Positions 7,292 through 15,397 of a stretch of DNA of 36,388 nucleotides are shown in pieces. Made by a program: the position numbers and the translations under genes. How positions within the stretch are numbered: position 1 is the stretch's first letter; every line of letters starts with the position of its first letter. Location of the stretch: contig VFFD01000006.1 in the NCBI GenBank assembly GCA_018882745.1, positions 1-36,388 of the forward strand, written 5' to 3'. Source of the DNA: Candidatus Nanopelagicaceae bacterium (GTDB lineage: Bacteria; Actinomycetota; Actinomycetes; Nanopelagicales; Nanopelagicaceae). The notes under the pieces are model-generated. The model was given only the letters and a program-made list of their open reading frames with translations, did no database searches and had not been told where the DNA came from.

Positions 7292-7966
7292 ATGAGTAAA
7301 GCCCGAGAATTCATTAGCCCTAGCGATCTGACCTTTTCATGGAATGGTTGCCATCGTTGTTTATGGCTTAATTACAACCATGGCTTGAAGGCTCCATCCT
7401 TTATGCCACTTGTCGGAGAACTCTCGGCGATGCAAGAAAATCACTTCAATGGCGCTATCTCTTCCCAACTCCATCCAGAGATTAAGGAAGGACGCGTTCT
7501 AGATCGTGGTGGCTGGGTGAAATCAGTACCTATTCCTTATAACGGCAAGCCATCTCCATACGCAATCCGCGGAAAATACGACTTACTTATGGAGTTCCAA
7601 GATGGAACTTTTGGAATTATTGACTGTAAGTTCCAAGGTAAAGATAACGATAAGAGTGATTTTTACGCTCCCCAACTTGAAGCCTATGCATACGCTCTAG
7701 AAAATCCAGTCTCAGGTGAAGCGCGAAAAGTATCAGTCATTGGTTTATTAGTCTGGTCCCCCAAAAAACCTATTGGTGATCCTCACTCTGGTTTCTCACT
7801 AGGGCTCAACAGCTCGTGGTTCCCCATCACTCGCAATCCAGATGGTCTACAGGAACGACTTCAGGATTTCATAGAAGTTATATCAGGCCCAACCCCCGTA
7901 AGAGATGCGGGATGTGAGACCTGTAAATTTATCTCCGAACGTCGTGAAATTTTTGGAGCCGAGTAA
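7292..7966 (+). CDS. PD-(D/E)XK nuclease-like protein with four cysteines (Cas4/RecB-like)
   Basis: This 224-residue protein has the layout of a PD-(D/E)XK nuclease. It shows Asp97 in GKYDLL, the DCK motif at 111-113 (in place of the usual ExK) and a QxxxY motif, Gln128-Tyr132. Two cysteines near the N-terminus (C20 and C23 in CHRC) and two near the C-terminus (C208 and C211 in CETC) bracket the domain, as in Cas4 and AddB-type nucleases that hold an Fe-S cluster. The longer open frame to 7124 lies inside lysE, so I take ATG 7292. No cas genes, helicase or CRISPR are nearby. A DNA repair role is inferred. Confidence 0.72.
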   Translation: MSKAREFISPSDLTFSWNGCHRCLWLNYNHGLKAPSFMPLVGELSAMQENHFNGAISSQLHPEIKEGRVLDRGGWVKSVPIPYNGKPSPYAIRGKYDLLMEFQDGTFGIIDCKFQGKDNDKSDFYAPQLEAYAYALENPVSGEARKVSVIGLLVWSPKKPIGDPHSGFSLGLNSSWFPITRNPDGLQERLQDFIEVISGPTPVRDAGCETCKFISERREIFGAE

Positions 7967-7968
7967 AA

Positions 7969-8739
7969 CTATTCGTCGTCGGAATCTTCATCCTCTTTTT
8001 TTCGACGCTTCTCTTCTAGCATTGCTTCCTTAGCCTGCGATGCATATATATCCACATACTCTTGTCCTGACATCTCCTGAAGTTTCTTCATAAGCAAATC
8101 TGTCGCTTTGCGGAGCTCTTCTGGATCATTTGATTTATCAGGGGTCGGGAAGTAGATCGGTTCACCAAAAACCATCTTTACTCGCATAATCTTTGGAATT
8201 ACTTTCCCCGTGGGTTGGATATCTGCTGTGTTAAACATCGCCACAGGAACTATCGGTGCGCCACTCTCCATAGCAAGACGAGCAACGCCTGTTCGACCGC
8301 GATAAAGCCGTCCATCAGGTGAGCGAGTTCCTTCGGGATAAATTCCCAGGCATCCGCCTTCGGCTAAAACGGAGAGACCCGTCAGTAGAGCAGCTTCACT
8401 TCGTGAGCCACCAGCACGATCCACAGCAACTTGGCCGAGAGCGATGAAGGTCAACTTCTTTGCCAGACCTTTGAGGCCAGGTGATGTGAAGTATTCGCTC
8501 TTTGCTAAGAAGGTTACTTTTCTTGGCACAACTAACGGCATAAAGATGGAGTCGCTAAATGAAAGATGATTTGAGGCGATGATGACCGGGCCCGACGAAG
8601 GAACATTTCGCAGCCCACGCACTTTCGGTCTAAAGAGCAAAGTGAGAACAGGAAGTAAGAAGGACTTCAGTAATCCATAAGCGACCTTGTCGCCCTGCAT
8701 CATTGATTGGACCTTGTTCCGCTTTCTGCGTAACGCCAT
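7969..8739 (-). CDS. plsC: 1-Acyl-sn-glycerol-3-phosphate acyltransferase
   Basis: This 256-residue membrane-associated enzyme transfers an acyl chain to lysophosphatidic acid, forming phosphatidic acid for phospholipid synthesis. The catalytic NHxxxxD motif is visible as NHLSFSD (His58, Asp63), and the glycerol-phosphate binding motif as YPEGTR (about 135-139). A hydrophobic stretch near residues 22-36 could anchor it to the membrane. The C-terminus ends in an unusual charged tail, a KRRKK cluster followed by EDEDSDDE. It ends only 2 bp from the convergent nuclease gene and diverges from the alpha/beta hydrolase gene. It corresponds in position to Rv2182c of the mycobacterial lipid block (from memory). 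Confidence 0.94.
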   Translation of the reverse strand: MALRRKRNKVQSMMQGDKVAYGLLKSFLLPVLTLLFRPKVRGLRNVPSSGPVIIASNHLSFSDSIFMPLVVPRKVTFLAKSEYFTSPGLKGLAKKLTFIALGQVAVDRAGGSRSEAALLTGLSVLAEGGCLGIYPEGTRSPDGRLYRGRTGVARLAMESGAPIVPVAMFNTADIQPTGKVIPKIMRVKMVFGEPIYFPTPDKSNDPEELRKATDLLMKKLQEMSGQEYVDIYASQAKEAMLEEKRRKKEDEDSDDE

Positions 8740-8769
8740 GGCCCTAATTTAGAGCCTTTTGCTCTCCAT

Positions 8770-9900
8770 ATGACAAATTGTTATGACAATATGGCGGCTG
8801 TGAGCGTGATTCCAAATGGTGATGAGTTCCATCTTGAGGGTGGCGCGATTGCTGTTCTGATGGTCCACGGTTTTACTGGTTCACCTGCATCGATTCGCCC
8901 ATGGGCGGAGGCGCTCCATCGCGAGGGATTTACTGTTCGCGCACCGCGCTTACCAGGTCATTCACAAACCTGGGAGGAAATGAACAAAACTCGATGGAGT
9001 GATTGGTACGAAGAAGTTGATCGAAATTTCTCTGAATTAAAAAAGAAATATCAGAGAGTCTTTGTAGCAGGCTTTTCCATGGGCGGCGCACTCTCCATAC
9101 GTTTGGCCTCGATTAGAGGTCAAGAGATTGAAGGATTGATGTTAGTTAACCCGTCTATCCATGATCCACGCGCATCCATGAAATTGGTGCCTCTGCTTCA
9201 ATATGTGATTCCTTCCTTAGGAGGTCGCGGAACTGATGTTGCCGCACCAAATCCCCCTAAGCACAGTTATGGAAGGACTCCGTTACGAGCGCTTCGTTCG
9301 CTGCAGAAGTTATGGAAAGTTGTCCAGCGTGATCTCTACTTGGTTGATGTTCCACTGATGGTGGGATATTCAGTGAACGATCATGTGGTTGACCCGAAGA
9401 ATTCTGAGATGGTCATCGACAATGTCTCTTCAATTGATATTCGGGAAGTTATCTTTGAACGTTCATTTCATAATGTAGCTCTCGACTATGACTTAGATTT
9501 ATTGGTCGAAGAGAGCTTGTCATTCATCAAAGATGTTCTATCGGGAGCGGTCAACCGCGATGAACGTGATCTTATTGATGCTGAATTCGATGCCATCGTC
9601 TCGGGACTCTCATTAGACGAATCTGCTCCGACCACATATCTCGATGAATTAGATGAAATCGAGGCTGCTGAAGAGTATCGCGGCGATAACAAACCTTTGC
9701 CTACACTTTCCAGTACTCAACGCGCTGCTCTCGTGGGAGTCATCGGCGGTCCGCTCTACGCAGTATCTGTCCAATTTTTAAACTTTGACCCACTTGGATT
9801 AGGTGCATGGCCTGGCGCAATTGCGCTTTTCGCAGGTATCGTCACATTCTTCTGGCAGATGCGTCCCAATAATGATGACGATGATGGAGTTGCGCTATGA
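8770..9900 (+). CDS. Alpha/beta hydrolase with C-terminal membrane tail
   Basis: This 376-residue protein has an N-terminal alpha/beta hydrolase domain (about 15-255) of the carboxylesterase/monoacylglycerol lipase type. The oxyanion region is MVHGFTGSP, the nucleophile is Ser103 in GFSMGG, an acid lies in NDHVVD (about 204-208), and His234 is in SFHNVALDYD. An acidic linker (about 260-305) follows, then a hydrophobic pair of segments (about 319-363) and an acidic NDDDDD tail. The extension suggests tethering to the membrane. The ATG at 8770 could be replaced by ATG 8791; I see no decisive ribosome-binding site. Its stop overlaps the next gene by 4 bp. It probably acts on lipid esters, given plsC next door. 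Confidence 0.88.
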   Translation: MTNCYDNMAAVSVIPNGDEFHLEGGAIAVLMVHGFTGSPASIRPWAEALHREGFTVRAPRLPGHSQTWEEMNKTRWSDWYEEVDRNFSELKKKYQRVFVAGFSMGGALSIRLASIRGQEIEGLMLVNPSIHDPRASMKLVPLLQYVIPSLGGRGTDVAAPNPPKHSYGRTPLRALRSLQKLWKVVQRDLYLVDVPLMVGYSVNDHVVDPKNSEMVIDNVSSIDIREVIFERSFHNVALDYDLDLLVEESLSFIKDVLSGAVNRDERDLIDAEFDAIVSGLSLDESAPTTYLDELDEIEAAEEYRGDNKPLPTLSSTQRAALVGVIGGPLYAVSVQFLNFDPLGLGAWPGAIALFAGIVTFFWQMRPNNDDDDGVAL

Positions 9901-10877
9901 GTAAAGATTTTCGCTGGGGAATTATCGGTACCGGCGGCATTGCACGGACTTTTGCACGGGATTTAGCTTTCACGCAAGGGCATGTTGTTGCAGCAGTCGG
10001 ATCTCGTGAGCTCGCTAAAGCTGAGACTTTCGCTCAAGAATTCAACGCTGCACCATATGGAAGCTATGAAGAACTAGTACAGCAGGAAGTCGATGGAGTG
10101 TATGTCGCAACTCCTCACCCGATGCATGCTCCCAACACAATCCTGGCTTTGGAAAACGGCAAACCTGTTTTATGCGAGAAACCTTTTGCAGTTAATAGCC
10201 GCGAATCTGCTGCCATGATTGAAACTGCACGACGAAAAAACCTCTTACTCGTTGAAGCGATGTGGAGCCGGTTTCTTCCACCGTATCGGAAAATTAGGGA
10301 GCTGCTCGAATCTGGCGTATTTGGCGAAATCATCTCTATCTCGGCAGATCACGGTCAGCGATTACCGCTACCTAAGTACTATCGATTGCATGCACCAGAG
10401 TTAGCGGGCGGAGCGCTCTTGGATTTAGGTATTTATCCCATCTCATTTGCTTACATGGTTCTCGGAAAGCCATCGAGCATCGTTGCCCAAGGTGAATTCA
10501 CAACTTCTGGAGTGGATTCTCAAACCTCCATGATTTTTAGGTATCCCAACGGTGCTCATGCTCAACTCACAACCACCTTACTTCTCAAATCTCCTTGTAC
10601 CGCACAAATTATTGGAACTGAGGCTTCTCTTTTTATTGATGGAGATTTCTATACTCCTACTTCAATGAGACTTAAAAGAGTTTCAGGTGACGTTATTGAA
10701 TTCCCACGTGTCTATCAAGGTCATGGTCTACGTGAACAGGCTATTGAATTCGCGAAGTTAGTTTCTGAAGGCAAGAAGGAATCAGATTTGATGACCCACG
10801 CCGACACTCAATCGATTATGGAAACCATGGATGAGATTCGAAGCCAAATTGGTCTGCGTTATCCCTTTGAGGATTAA
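9897..10877 (+). CDS. Gfo/Idh/MocA-family NAD(P)-dependent oxidoreductase
   Basis: This 326-residue protein has an N-terminal Rossmann domain with WGIIGTGGIARTFARDL (about 6-22) and the family hallmark EKPFAVN (about 94-100). A C-terminal beta-sheet substrate domain includes GGALLDLGIYPISFAYMVLG, as in dehydrogenases of sugars, inositol or trans-dihydrodiols. It likely oxidises or reduces a cyclic polyol, sugar or related compound in the cytosol, but the substrate cannot be specified. Translation is coupled to the alpha/beta hydrolase by a 4-bp ATGA overlap. It ends 12 bp from the convergent ROK kinase. With ino1 elsewhere in the window, inositol or a sugar derivative is conceivable but unproven. 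Confidence 0.9.
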   Translation: MSKDFRWGIIGTGGIARTFARDLAFTQGHVVAAVGSRELAKAETFAQEFNAAPYGSYEELVQQEVDGVYVATPHPMHAPNTILALENGKPVLCEKPFAVNSRESAAMIETARRKNLLLVEAMWSRFLPPYRKIRELLESGVFGEIISISADHGQRLPLPKYYRLHAPELAGGALLDLGIYPISFAYMVLGKPSSIVAQGEFTTSGVDSQTSMIFRYPNGAHAQLTTTLLLKSPCTAQIIGTEASLFIDGDFYTPTSMRLKRVSGDVIEFPRVYQGHGLREQAIEFAKLVSEGKKESDLMTHADTQSIMETMDEIRSQIGLRYPFED

Positions 10878-10889
10878 AAGAGAATTTAG

Positions 10890-11834
10890 TTACTGACGAG
10901 CAAGATCAGCTACGCCTACTAAGCCAGCATCATTACCCAGTGTTGCAGGAACGATAACTGGAGCCGGGCGCTTGCCAGTAAATGGAATTAAGCGCGACAT
11001 GGATTCACGGGTTGGCGTCAGCAGAATCTCGCCGGCATCGATAACGCCGCCACCTATAACAAAAGCTTCAGGATCAAGAGCAGCAACTAAAGATGCGCAG
11101 AGCGCTCCAAGCCATTGTCCCGTTGTGTTAAATGCAGCAATTGCGACGGTGTCGCCTTCTTGGGCTGCTGCAGTTATTTGGCGGCCGGTAATTCCTTCAA
11201 TAGTTCCATCACCGCGCGCCAAGAGATTTTTGGCTAAGTCAGGTGATGCATGTATCGCTTCGCGCGCGTGGCGCAATAGCGCATTACCCGAGGCATATTG
11301 CTCGAAACATCCACGAATTCCGCAGCCACACAAATGTCCTTCAGGAACTGCTCGTGTATGTCCAAATTCTGCACCGATTCCAAATGCTCCACGATAGAGA
11401 TGATTGTCGACGACTAAACCACCACCAAGGCCGGTGCCGACGGTTAGCATTATGACTGTATTGAAATTCTTACCAGCGCCGAATCTCTTCTCACCCCATG
11501 CAGCTGAGTTGGCATCATTTTCCAATACAACTTTCCGGCCAATTAATTCTTCAAGCTGGTCAGTAAGGCGAACTCCATTCCATCCGGCGATATTTGGAGT
11601 CGCTAGCATCGTTTTCCGGTCGGAGGAGATAAAACCAGCAGCTGAAACGCCAACTGCATCAATATCAAACTCTTGCATCAAATCTTGAGCCACTGCAGCA
11701 ATCGTCCTCGTCAGCGCTGATCCACCTTCACGTGGTGTATCGCGGCGCGCAGTTTTTACTATTGCGCCGGAGTCATCAACAACTCCGCCAAGAACTTTGG
11801 TGCCGCCAACATCAATGCCTAATGCAAAGCTCAT
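10890..11834 (-). CDS. glkA: ROK-family glucokinase
   Basis: This 314-residue cytosolic kinase phosphorylates glucose with ATP. The N-terminal phosphate-binding segment GIDVGGTKVLGGVVDDSG and the catalytic region LENDANSAAWGEKRFGAG (containing the ROK catalytic Asp) are clear. So is the ROK zinc motif CGCGIRGCFEQYASG, preceded by a histidine in EFGHTRAVPEGHLC. No N-terminal helix-turn-helix is present, so it is an enzyme rather than a ROK repressor. Length and context resemble Streptomyces GlkA, which also lies near a fadD gene (from memory). It is probably co-transcribed with the SRPBCC gene 14 bp upstream. Confidence 0.92.
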   Translation of the reverse strand: MSFALGIDVGGTKVLGGVVDDSGAIVKTARRDTPREGGSALTRTIAAVAQDLMQEFDIDAVGVSAAGFISSDRKTMLATPNIAGWNGVRLTDQLEELIGRKVVLENDANSAAWGEKRFGAGKNFNTVIMLTVGTGLGGGLVVDNHLYRGAFGIGAEFGHTRAVPEGHLCGCGIRGCFEQYASGNALLRHAREAIHASPDLAKNLLARGDGTIEGITGRQITAAAQEGDTVAIAAFNTTGQWLGALCASLVAALDPEAFVIGGGVIDAGEILLTPTRESMSRLIPFTGKRPAPVIVPATLGNDAGLVGVADLARQ

Positions 11835-11848
11835 GGCTTAGTTAAAAA

Positions 11849-12286
11849 TTAGCTCTCGAGTTTTTGCTTGAGTTGGGAGATTGTCTGCTCAATAGTTGTC
11901 ATCTCAACTTTGCGACGCATCATGTCAGGCACTGGCATTGATAGCGCGGTACCGAGTGAGTACGTGACGGTTGTGGTTCCATCTCCATTATCTTTAATGG
12001 TGTATCGACCATCCATCTCCGTCATCAAATCCGCTTCATCGAGTGAGAATGAGATTTCTTCGGGGGCTTTGCTCCAGTCATAACTGAGAGTCGCCCGATC
12101 CTTGAGGACGCCTGCTTCAACCTTGATTGTGAGCTTGGTCGGATGTCCCGACCCATCTTTTTCATGGACTTCTACCGACTTAATCGCGGTGGACCATGTG
12201 GGATAGGCCTCAATATCGAAGAGAACTGCTCGTACATCCTCGACGGAGGCATCAATAGTGGTGGAGCTAGAAGACATATCGGCCAT
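11849..12286 (-). CDS. SRPBCC (polyketide cyclase/dehydrase-like) family protein
   Basis: This is a 145-residue single-domain protein of the START/SRPBCC fold. It begins with a beta-strand (SSSTTIDASVEDVRAVLFDI), the EAYPTWSTAIKSVEV segment and alternating strands, and ends in a long helix (about 120-143). Such proteins have a hydrophobic cavity and bind lipids or other hydrophobic ligands. The family includes Rv2185c, which sits beside fadD15 in mycobacteria (from memory), and the same neighbour is seen here across a divergent 53-bp gap. A lipid-carrier or accessory role to acyl-CoA metabolism is inferred. No catalytic residues can be named. Confidence 0.88.
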   Translation of the reverse strand: MADMSSSSTTIDASVEDVRAVLFDIEAYPTWSTAIKSVEVHEKDGSGHPTKLTIKVEAGVLKDRATLSYDWSKAPEEISFSLDEADLMTEMDGRYTIKDNGDGTTTVTYSLGTALSMPVPDMMRRKVEMTTIEQTISQLKQKLES

Positions 12287-12339
12287 GGCGGCAGGCTACC
12301 TCTTCCCGTTACCTATGAGTAACCGCTAATTTTCGCCCC

Positions 12340-14127
12340 ATGACCGAATACTTTGCTCCCGCCCTAGAACCTGCCGCTACCGCAGGAAACCTCACCAATC
12401 TTGTCGCCGAACGCGCTTGGTTTGAACCAGAACGCATCATGGTCTCGCGACCATTAGGAGATGGTTGGCAACCCGTCACTGCACGTGAATTTGAATCTGA
12501 AATTAGAGCAACAGCAAAAGGTCTCATTGCCTCGGGAGTTCAGATCGGCGATCGCGTTGCGATTATGGCGCGCACTCGTTACGAATGGACGATATTGGAT
12601 TTTGCAATTTGGTTTGCAGGTGGCGTTTCAGTTCCCATTTACGAAACTTCGTCTGCAGAACAAGTTGATTGGATTCTCTCGGACTCAAGCGCTGTTGCAA
12701 TCATCGTCGAGACTCCACAACTCCGTGACACCGTCACTCCGATTCTTACTTCGAAGGTAAAAAATTGTTGGGTAATGACCGAAAATGTTCTTGCTCAACT
12801 CTCATATCTTGGTCGCGATATTTCTGATCAAGAGATTGATAATCGTCGCAATGCCCTCAATCCTGACTCGCTCGCGACGCTCATCTACACATCAGGTACA
12901 ACAGGAAAGCCAAAGGGCGTACAACTCACCCACGGTAACTTCCTATCTGAATGTGGCAATGTCGTCATGGGCGCAGCTGATTTATTCATGAAACCAGGAG
13001 GCTCAACTCTCCTCTTCCTTCCAGTGGCACACGTATTCGGACGCATGGTACAAATCGGTTCAATTCGCGCAGGTCTTCATCTCGCTCATTGCAGTGATGT
13101 CATTGGAAGACTCGCCGCAGACCTTGCATCGTTTAAACCAACATTCGTTCTTGCAGTACCTCGCATCTTTGAAAAGGTCTACAACGGCGCAGAAGCGAAA
13201 GCAGATGCCGCAGGTAAAGGCTCAATCTTCCGCACCGCAGCAAATGTGGCGATTGAGTACAGCAAAGCACTTGATGCTGGAAGCGTTTCATTGGCACTGA
13301 AGTTAAAGCATGGACTCTTCGACAAGCTTGTATATTCAAAGATTCGCCATGGTTTAGGTGGTCGCGTTGAGGCTGCTATTTCTGGAGGTGCGCCGCTCGG
13401 TGAACGCCTCGGCCACTTCTATCGTGGAGCGGGCGTACGTGTTCTTGAAGGCTATGGCTTAACTGAAACCACAGCAGGTGCGACTCTTAACCTGACTACA
13501 GCGCATAAAGTCGGATCAGTTGGTAAGCCAATTCCTGGCACTACGATCAAAATCGCAGAAGATGGTGAAGTTCTTATCAAGGGACCAATCGTGATGCGCG
13601 GTTACTGGCAGAACGATGCAGCCAACAAGGAAGTTTTCACCGATGATGGATATTTCCGTTCCGGTGACTTAGGAAAACTCGATGAGGAAGGCTACCTATA
13701 TATCGTCGGTAGAAAGAAAGAACTCATCGTTACATCAGGTGGTAAGAACGTCGCTCCTGCAGTACTTGAGGATCGCCTACGTGCTCATCCACTCGTCAGC
13801 CAGTGCATAGTTGTTGGCGATAATCAGCCTTACATCGCTGCCTTGGTAACAATCGACCCTGAAGCAATTAAGGGTTGGATTACGGCAAATAAGAAAGATG
13901 GTGCGACTCTCGCGGAGCTCACCAAGGATCCAGATCTCATCGCCGTTATCCAAACTGCAGTTGATGAAGCAAATAAGGCGGTCAGCCGTGCTGAGTCAAT
14001 TCGTAAGTTCACAATCTTGCCAGTCGATTTTACGATCGCTGGAGGTCATTTGACTGCGAAGCTTTCAGTCAAGCGTCACGTTGTACATAAAGAGTTCGCG
14101 GCAGAGATCGCCGAACTTTTTGCCTAA
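12340..14127 (+). CDS. fadD15: Long-chain acyl-CoA synthetase (FadD15-like)
   Basis: This 595-residue AMP-forming ligase activates fatty acids to acyl-CoA. The P-loop-like motif YTSGTTGKPKGVQLTHGN lies near residues 182-199. VLEGYGLTETTAGATLN, the hinge/ATP-binding YFRSGDLGKLDEEGYLYIVG and KELIVTSGGKNVAP follow in the right order. C-terminal KLSVKRHVVHKEF contains the late catalytic lysine region. The protein is of typical length for the actinobacterial FadD15 group. It diverges from the SRPBCC gene and its last codons overlap the proposed TTG start of the histidine kinase. Together with PlsC, FadA and FadB in this window it gives a pathway for recycling fatty acids. Confidence 0.94.
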   Translation: MTEYFAPALEPAATAGNLTNLVAERAWFEPERIMVSRPLGDGWQPVTAREFESEIRATAKGLIASGVQIGDRVAIMARTRYEWTILDFAIWFAGGVSVPIYETSSAEQVDWILSDSSAVAIIVETPQLRDTVTPILTSKVKNCWVMTENVLAQLSYLGRDISDQEIDNRRNALNPDSLATLIYTSGTTGKPKGVQLTHGNFLSECGNVVMGAADLFMKPGGSTLLFLPVAHVFGRMVQIGSIRAGLHLAHCSDVIGRLAADLASFKPTFVLAVPRIFEKVYNGAEAKADAAGKGSIFRTAANVAIEYSKALDAGSVSLALKLKHGLFDKLVYSKIRHGLGGRVEAAISGGAPLGERLGHFYRGAGVRVLEGYGLTETTAGATLNLTTAHKVGSVGKPIPGTTIKIAEDGEVLIKGPIVMRGYWQNDAANKEVFTDDGYFRSGDLGKLDEEGYLYIVGRKKELIVTSGGKNVAPAVLEDRLRAHPLVSQCIVVGDNQPYIAALVTIDPEAIKGWITANKKDGATLAELTKDPDLIAVIQTAVDEANKAVSRAESIRKFTILPVDFTIAGGHLTAKLSVKRHVVHKEFAAEIAELFA

Positions 14128-14740
14128 TAACAACGAACACTTCAAAGAATCGCGAATCCGCCAATCTGAGCCGTTTGATCGGCTGGGATTGGCGCGTCGC
14201 CTCCATGAGACGCTCGCTCAGAGCCTTGCCGTTATTGGATATGACTTAGATGCGCTGATTGGCGATGACGCATTAAGTCCTTCTCATCGCGCCGAACTCC
14301 GATCTATCCGGCTTAACGTCATGAGTGCGACTCAGAGCTTTAGGGATGAGATTTACCGTACTCGCCGATTTACACGTGAAGATCTCGAGAATGAGATCCA
14401 GGCCCTCCTTTCCAACATTAATACCGAAGTGAATCTCACATACCCGCAGTTAACAGAAGAGCGTGAAAATCTACTCAATCAAACGCTGATAGAAATCGCT
14501 CGAAATACCCATAAACACTCATCGGCGCGTTCGTTCTATGTGAAATACCAAATAACCCCTTCAGGTTTTCTCCTATTCGTGGGCGATGATGGAAATGGTG
14601 AAGTTCAACTCAAAACGAGAAATTTTGGCCTTCGCGGCATTGATGAAGTTCTCAAATTGATTTCTCAAGATTATCAATGTAAGGCAGATGAGACAGGAAC
14701 CCACTTTCAAATTACATTCCATCTAGAGAATTTAGATTAG
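14120..14740 (+). CDS. Cytosolic histidine kinase (HisKA_3/HATPase_c)
   Basis: This is a short kinase of about 206 residues with no membrane segment and no recognisable sensor domain. The dimerisation/phosphoacceptor helix reads LGLARRLHETLAQSLAVIGY, with the likely phospho-histidine in RLHET. The ATPase domain shows an N-box (IEIARNTHKHSSA), a G1 box (VGDDGNG) and a final GLRGIDEVLKLI, as in NarL-partner kinases. No ATG lies near the start. TTG at 14120, overlapping the fadD stop (14125-14127), is my choice by translational coupling, and TTG 14081 is the alternative. It is followed 6 bp later by its probable partner response regulator. What it senses is unknown, perhaps through a partner protein. 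Confidence 0.82.
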   Translation: MPNNNEHFKESRIRQSEPFDRLGLARRLHETLAQSLAVIGYDLDALIGDDALSPSHRAELRSIRLNVMSATQSFRDEIYRTRRFTREDLENEIQALLSNINTEVNLTYPQLTEERENLLNQTLIEIARNTHKHSSARSFYVKYQITPSGFLLFVGDDGNGEVQLKTRNFGLRGIDEVLKLISQDYQCKADETGTHFQITFHLENLD

Positions 14741-14746
14741 AGATTT

Positions 14747-15364
14747 ATGTCTCTACGAGTTCTCGTTGTTGATGATCACGCCATTGTGCGTGAAGGGTTA
14801 CGACGTCTCATCACAAAAGATTCAACCATTACCGTAGTCGGGGAAGCTGCATCAAAAAGAGAGGCCTTCGCTCAGATTTCTCATCACAATCCAGATGTGA
14901 TTGTCGTGGATCTTCACCTCCCTGATGGAAGTGGCCTCGAGGTCATAGCGTGGGCTCGATCGCTCTCTCAAAAGATTGGCATCGTTGTTCTCACGATGTC
15001 CAATCTTCCTGAGCATGTCTTGGCGTGTATGCAATCTGGAGCGAGTTCACATGTAGATAAGAGCGCACCCATTGGAGATGTTCTCCATGCCATTCGCGCC
15101 AGCGCTGAAAAGCCATTAACTTTTACGGCGCGCCGCATGACGGATGCAGTCATCGCTCGAAATAAAGAGACTGGGTTAACTCCCAGAGAACTTGAGATTC
15201 TTGAAAAACTTCCAACTGGAGATACCGTTCTTGAAATTGCGGCGCAGCTATTTGTCACCGAGTCCACTGTGAAAACTCATCTTTCCTCGGTTTACAAGAA
15301 ATTAGGTGCAACGAATCGAGTACAAGCCATAAACGCTGCGCGAAAGCTTGGTTTGCTTGCCTAG
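14747..15364 (+). CDS. NarL/FixJ-type response regulator
   Basis: This 205-residue regulator has an N-terminal receiver domain with the acidic pair Asp9-Asp10, phosphoacceptor Asp55 in VVDLHLPDG, Thr83 and Lys105. A C-terminal LuxR-type DNA-binding domain (about 142-200) reads LTPRELEILEKLPTGDTVLE and VTESTVKTHLSSVYKKLGAT. All residues for phosphorylation are present. It lies 6 bp after the kinase gene, so the two form a two-component pair co-transcribed with fadD or from a promoter inside it. Targets are not evident. Neighbouring lipid and cell-envelope genes are candidates. Confidence 0.93.
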   Translation: MSLRVLVVDDHAIVREGLRRLITKDSTITVVGEAASKREAFAQISHHNPDVIVVDLHLPDGSGLEVIAWARSLSQKIGIVVLTMSNLPEHVLACMQSGASSHVDKSAPIGDVLHAIRASAEKPLTFTARRMTDAVIARNKETGLTPRELEILEKLPTGDTVLEIAAQLFVTESTVKTHLSSVYKKLGATNRVQAINAARKLGLLA

Positions 15365-15397
15365 CGTTCTGCAGCTCAGTTCTCGATCGAGTGATCG

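Noticed and set aside
8751-8765. Hairpin AGAGC/GCTCT between plsC and the hydrolase
   Set aside because: A 5-bp stem alone is too short to separate from chance.
12461-13339. Alternative frames within fadD15
   Set aside because: They overlap well-conserved AMP-ligase motifs and resemble no family.
15384-15397. Terminator between the response regulator and pimB
   Set aside because: CGATC/GATCG around GAGT is only a 5-bp stem without a T run.
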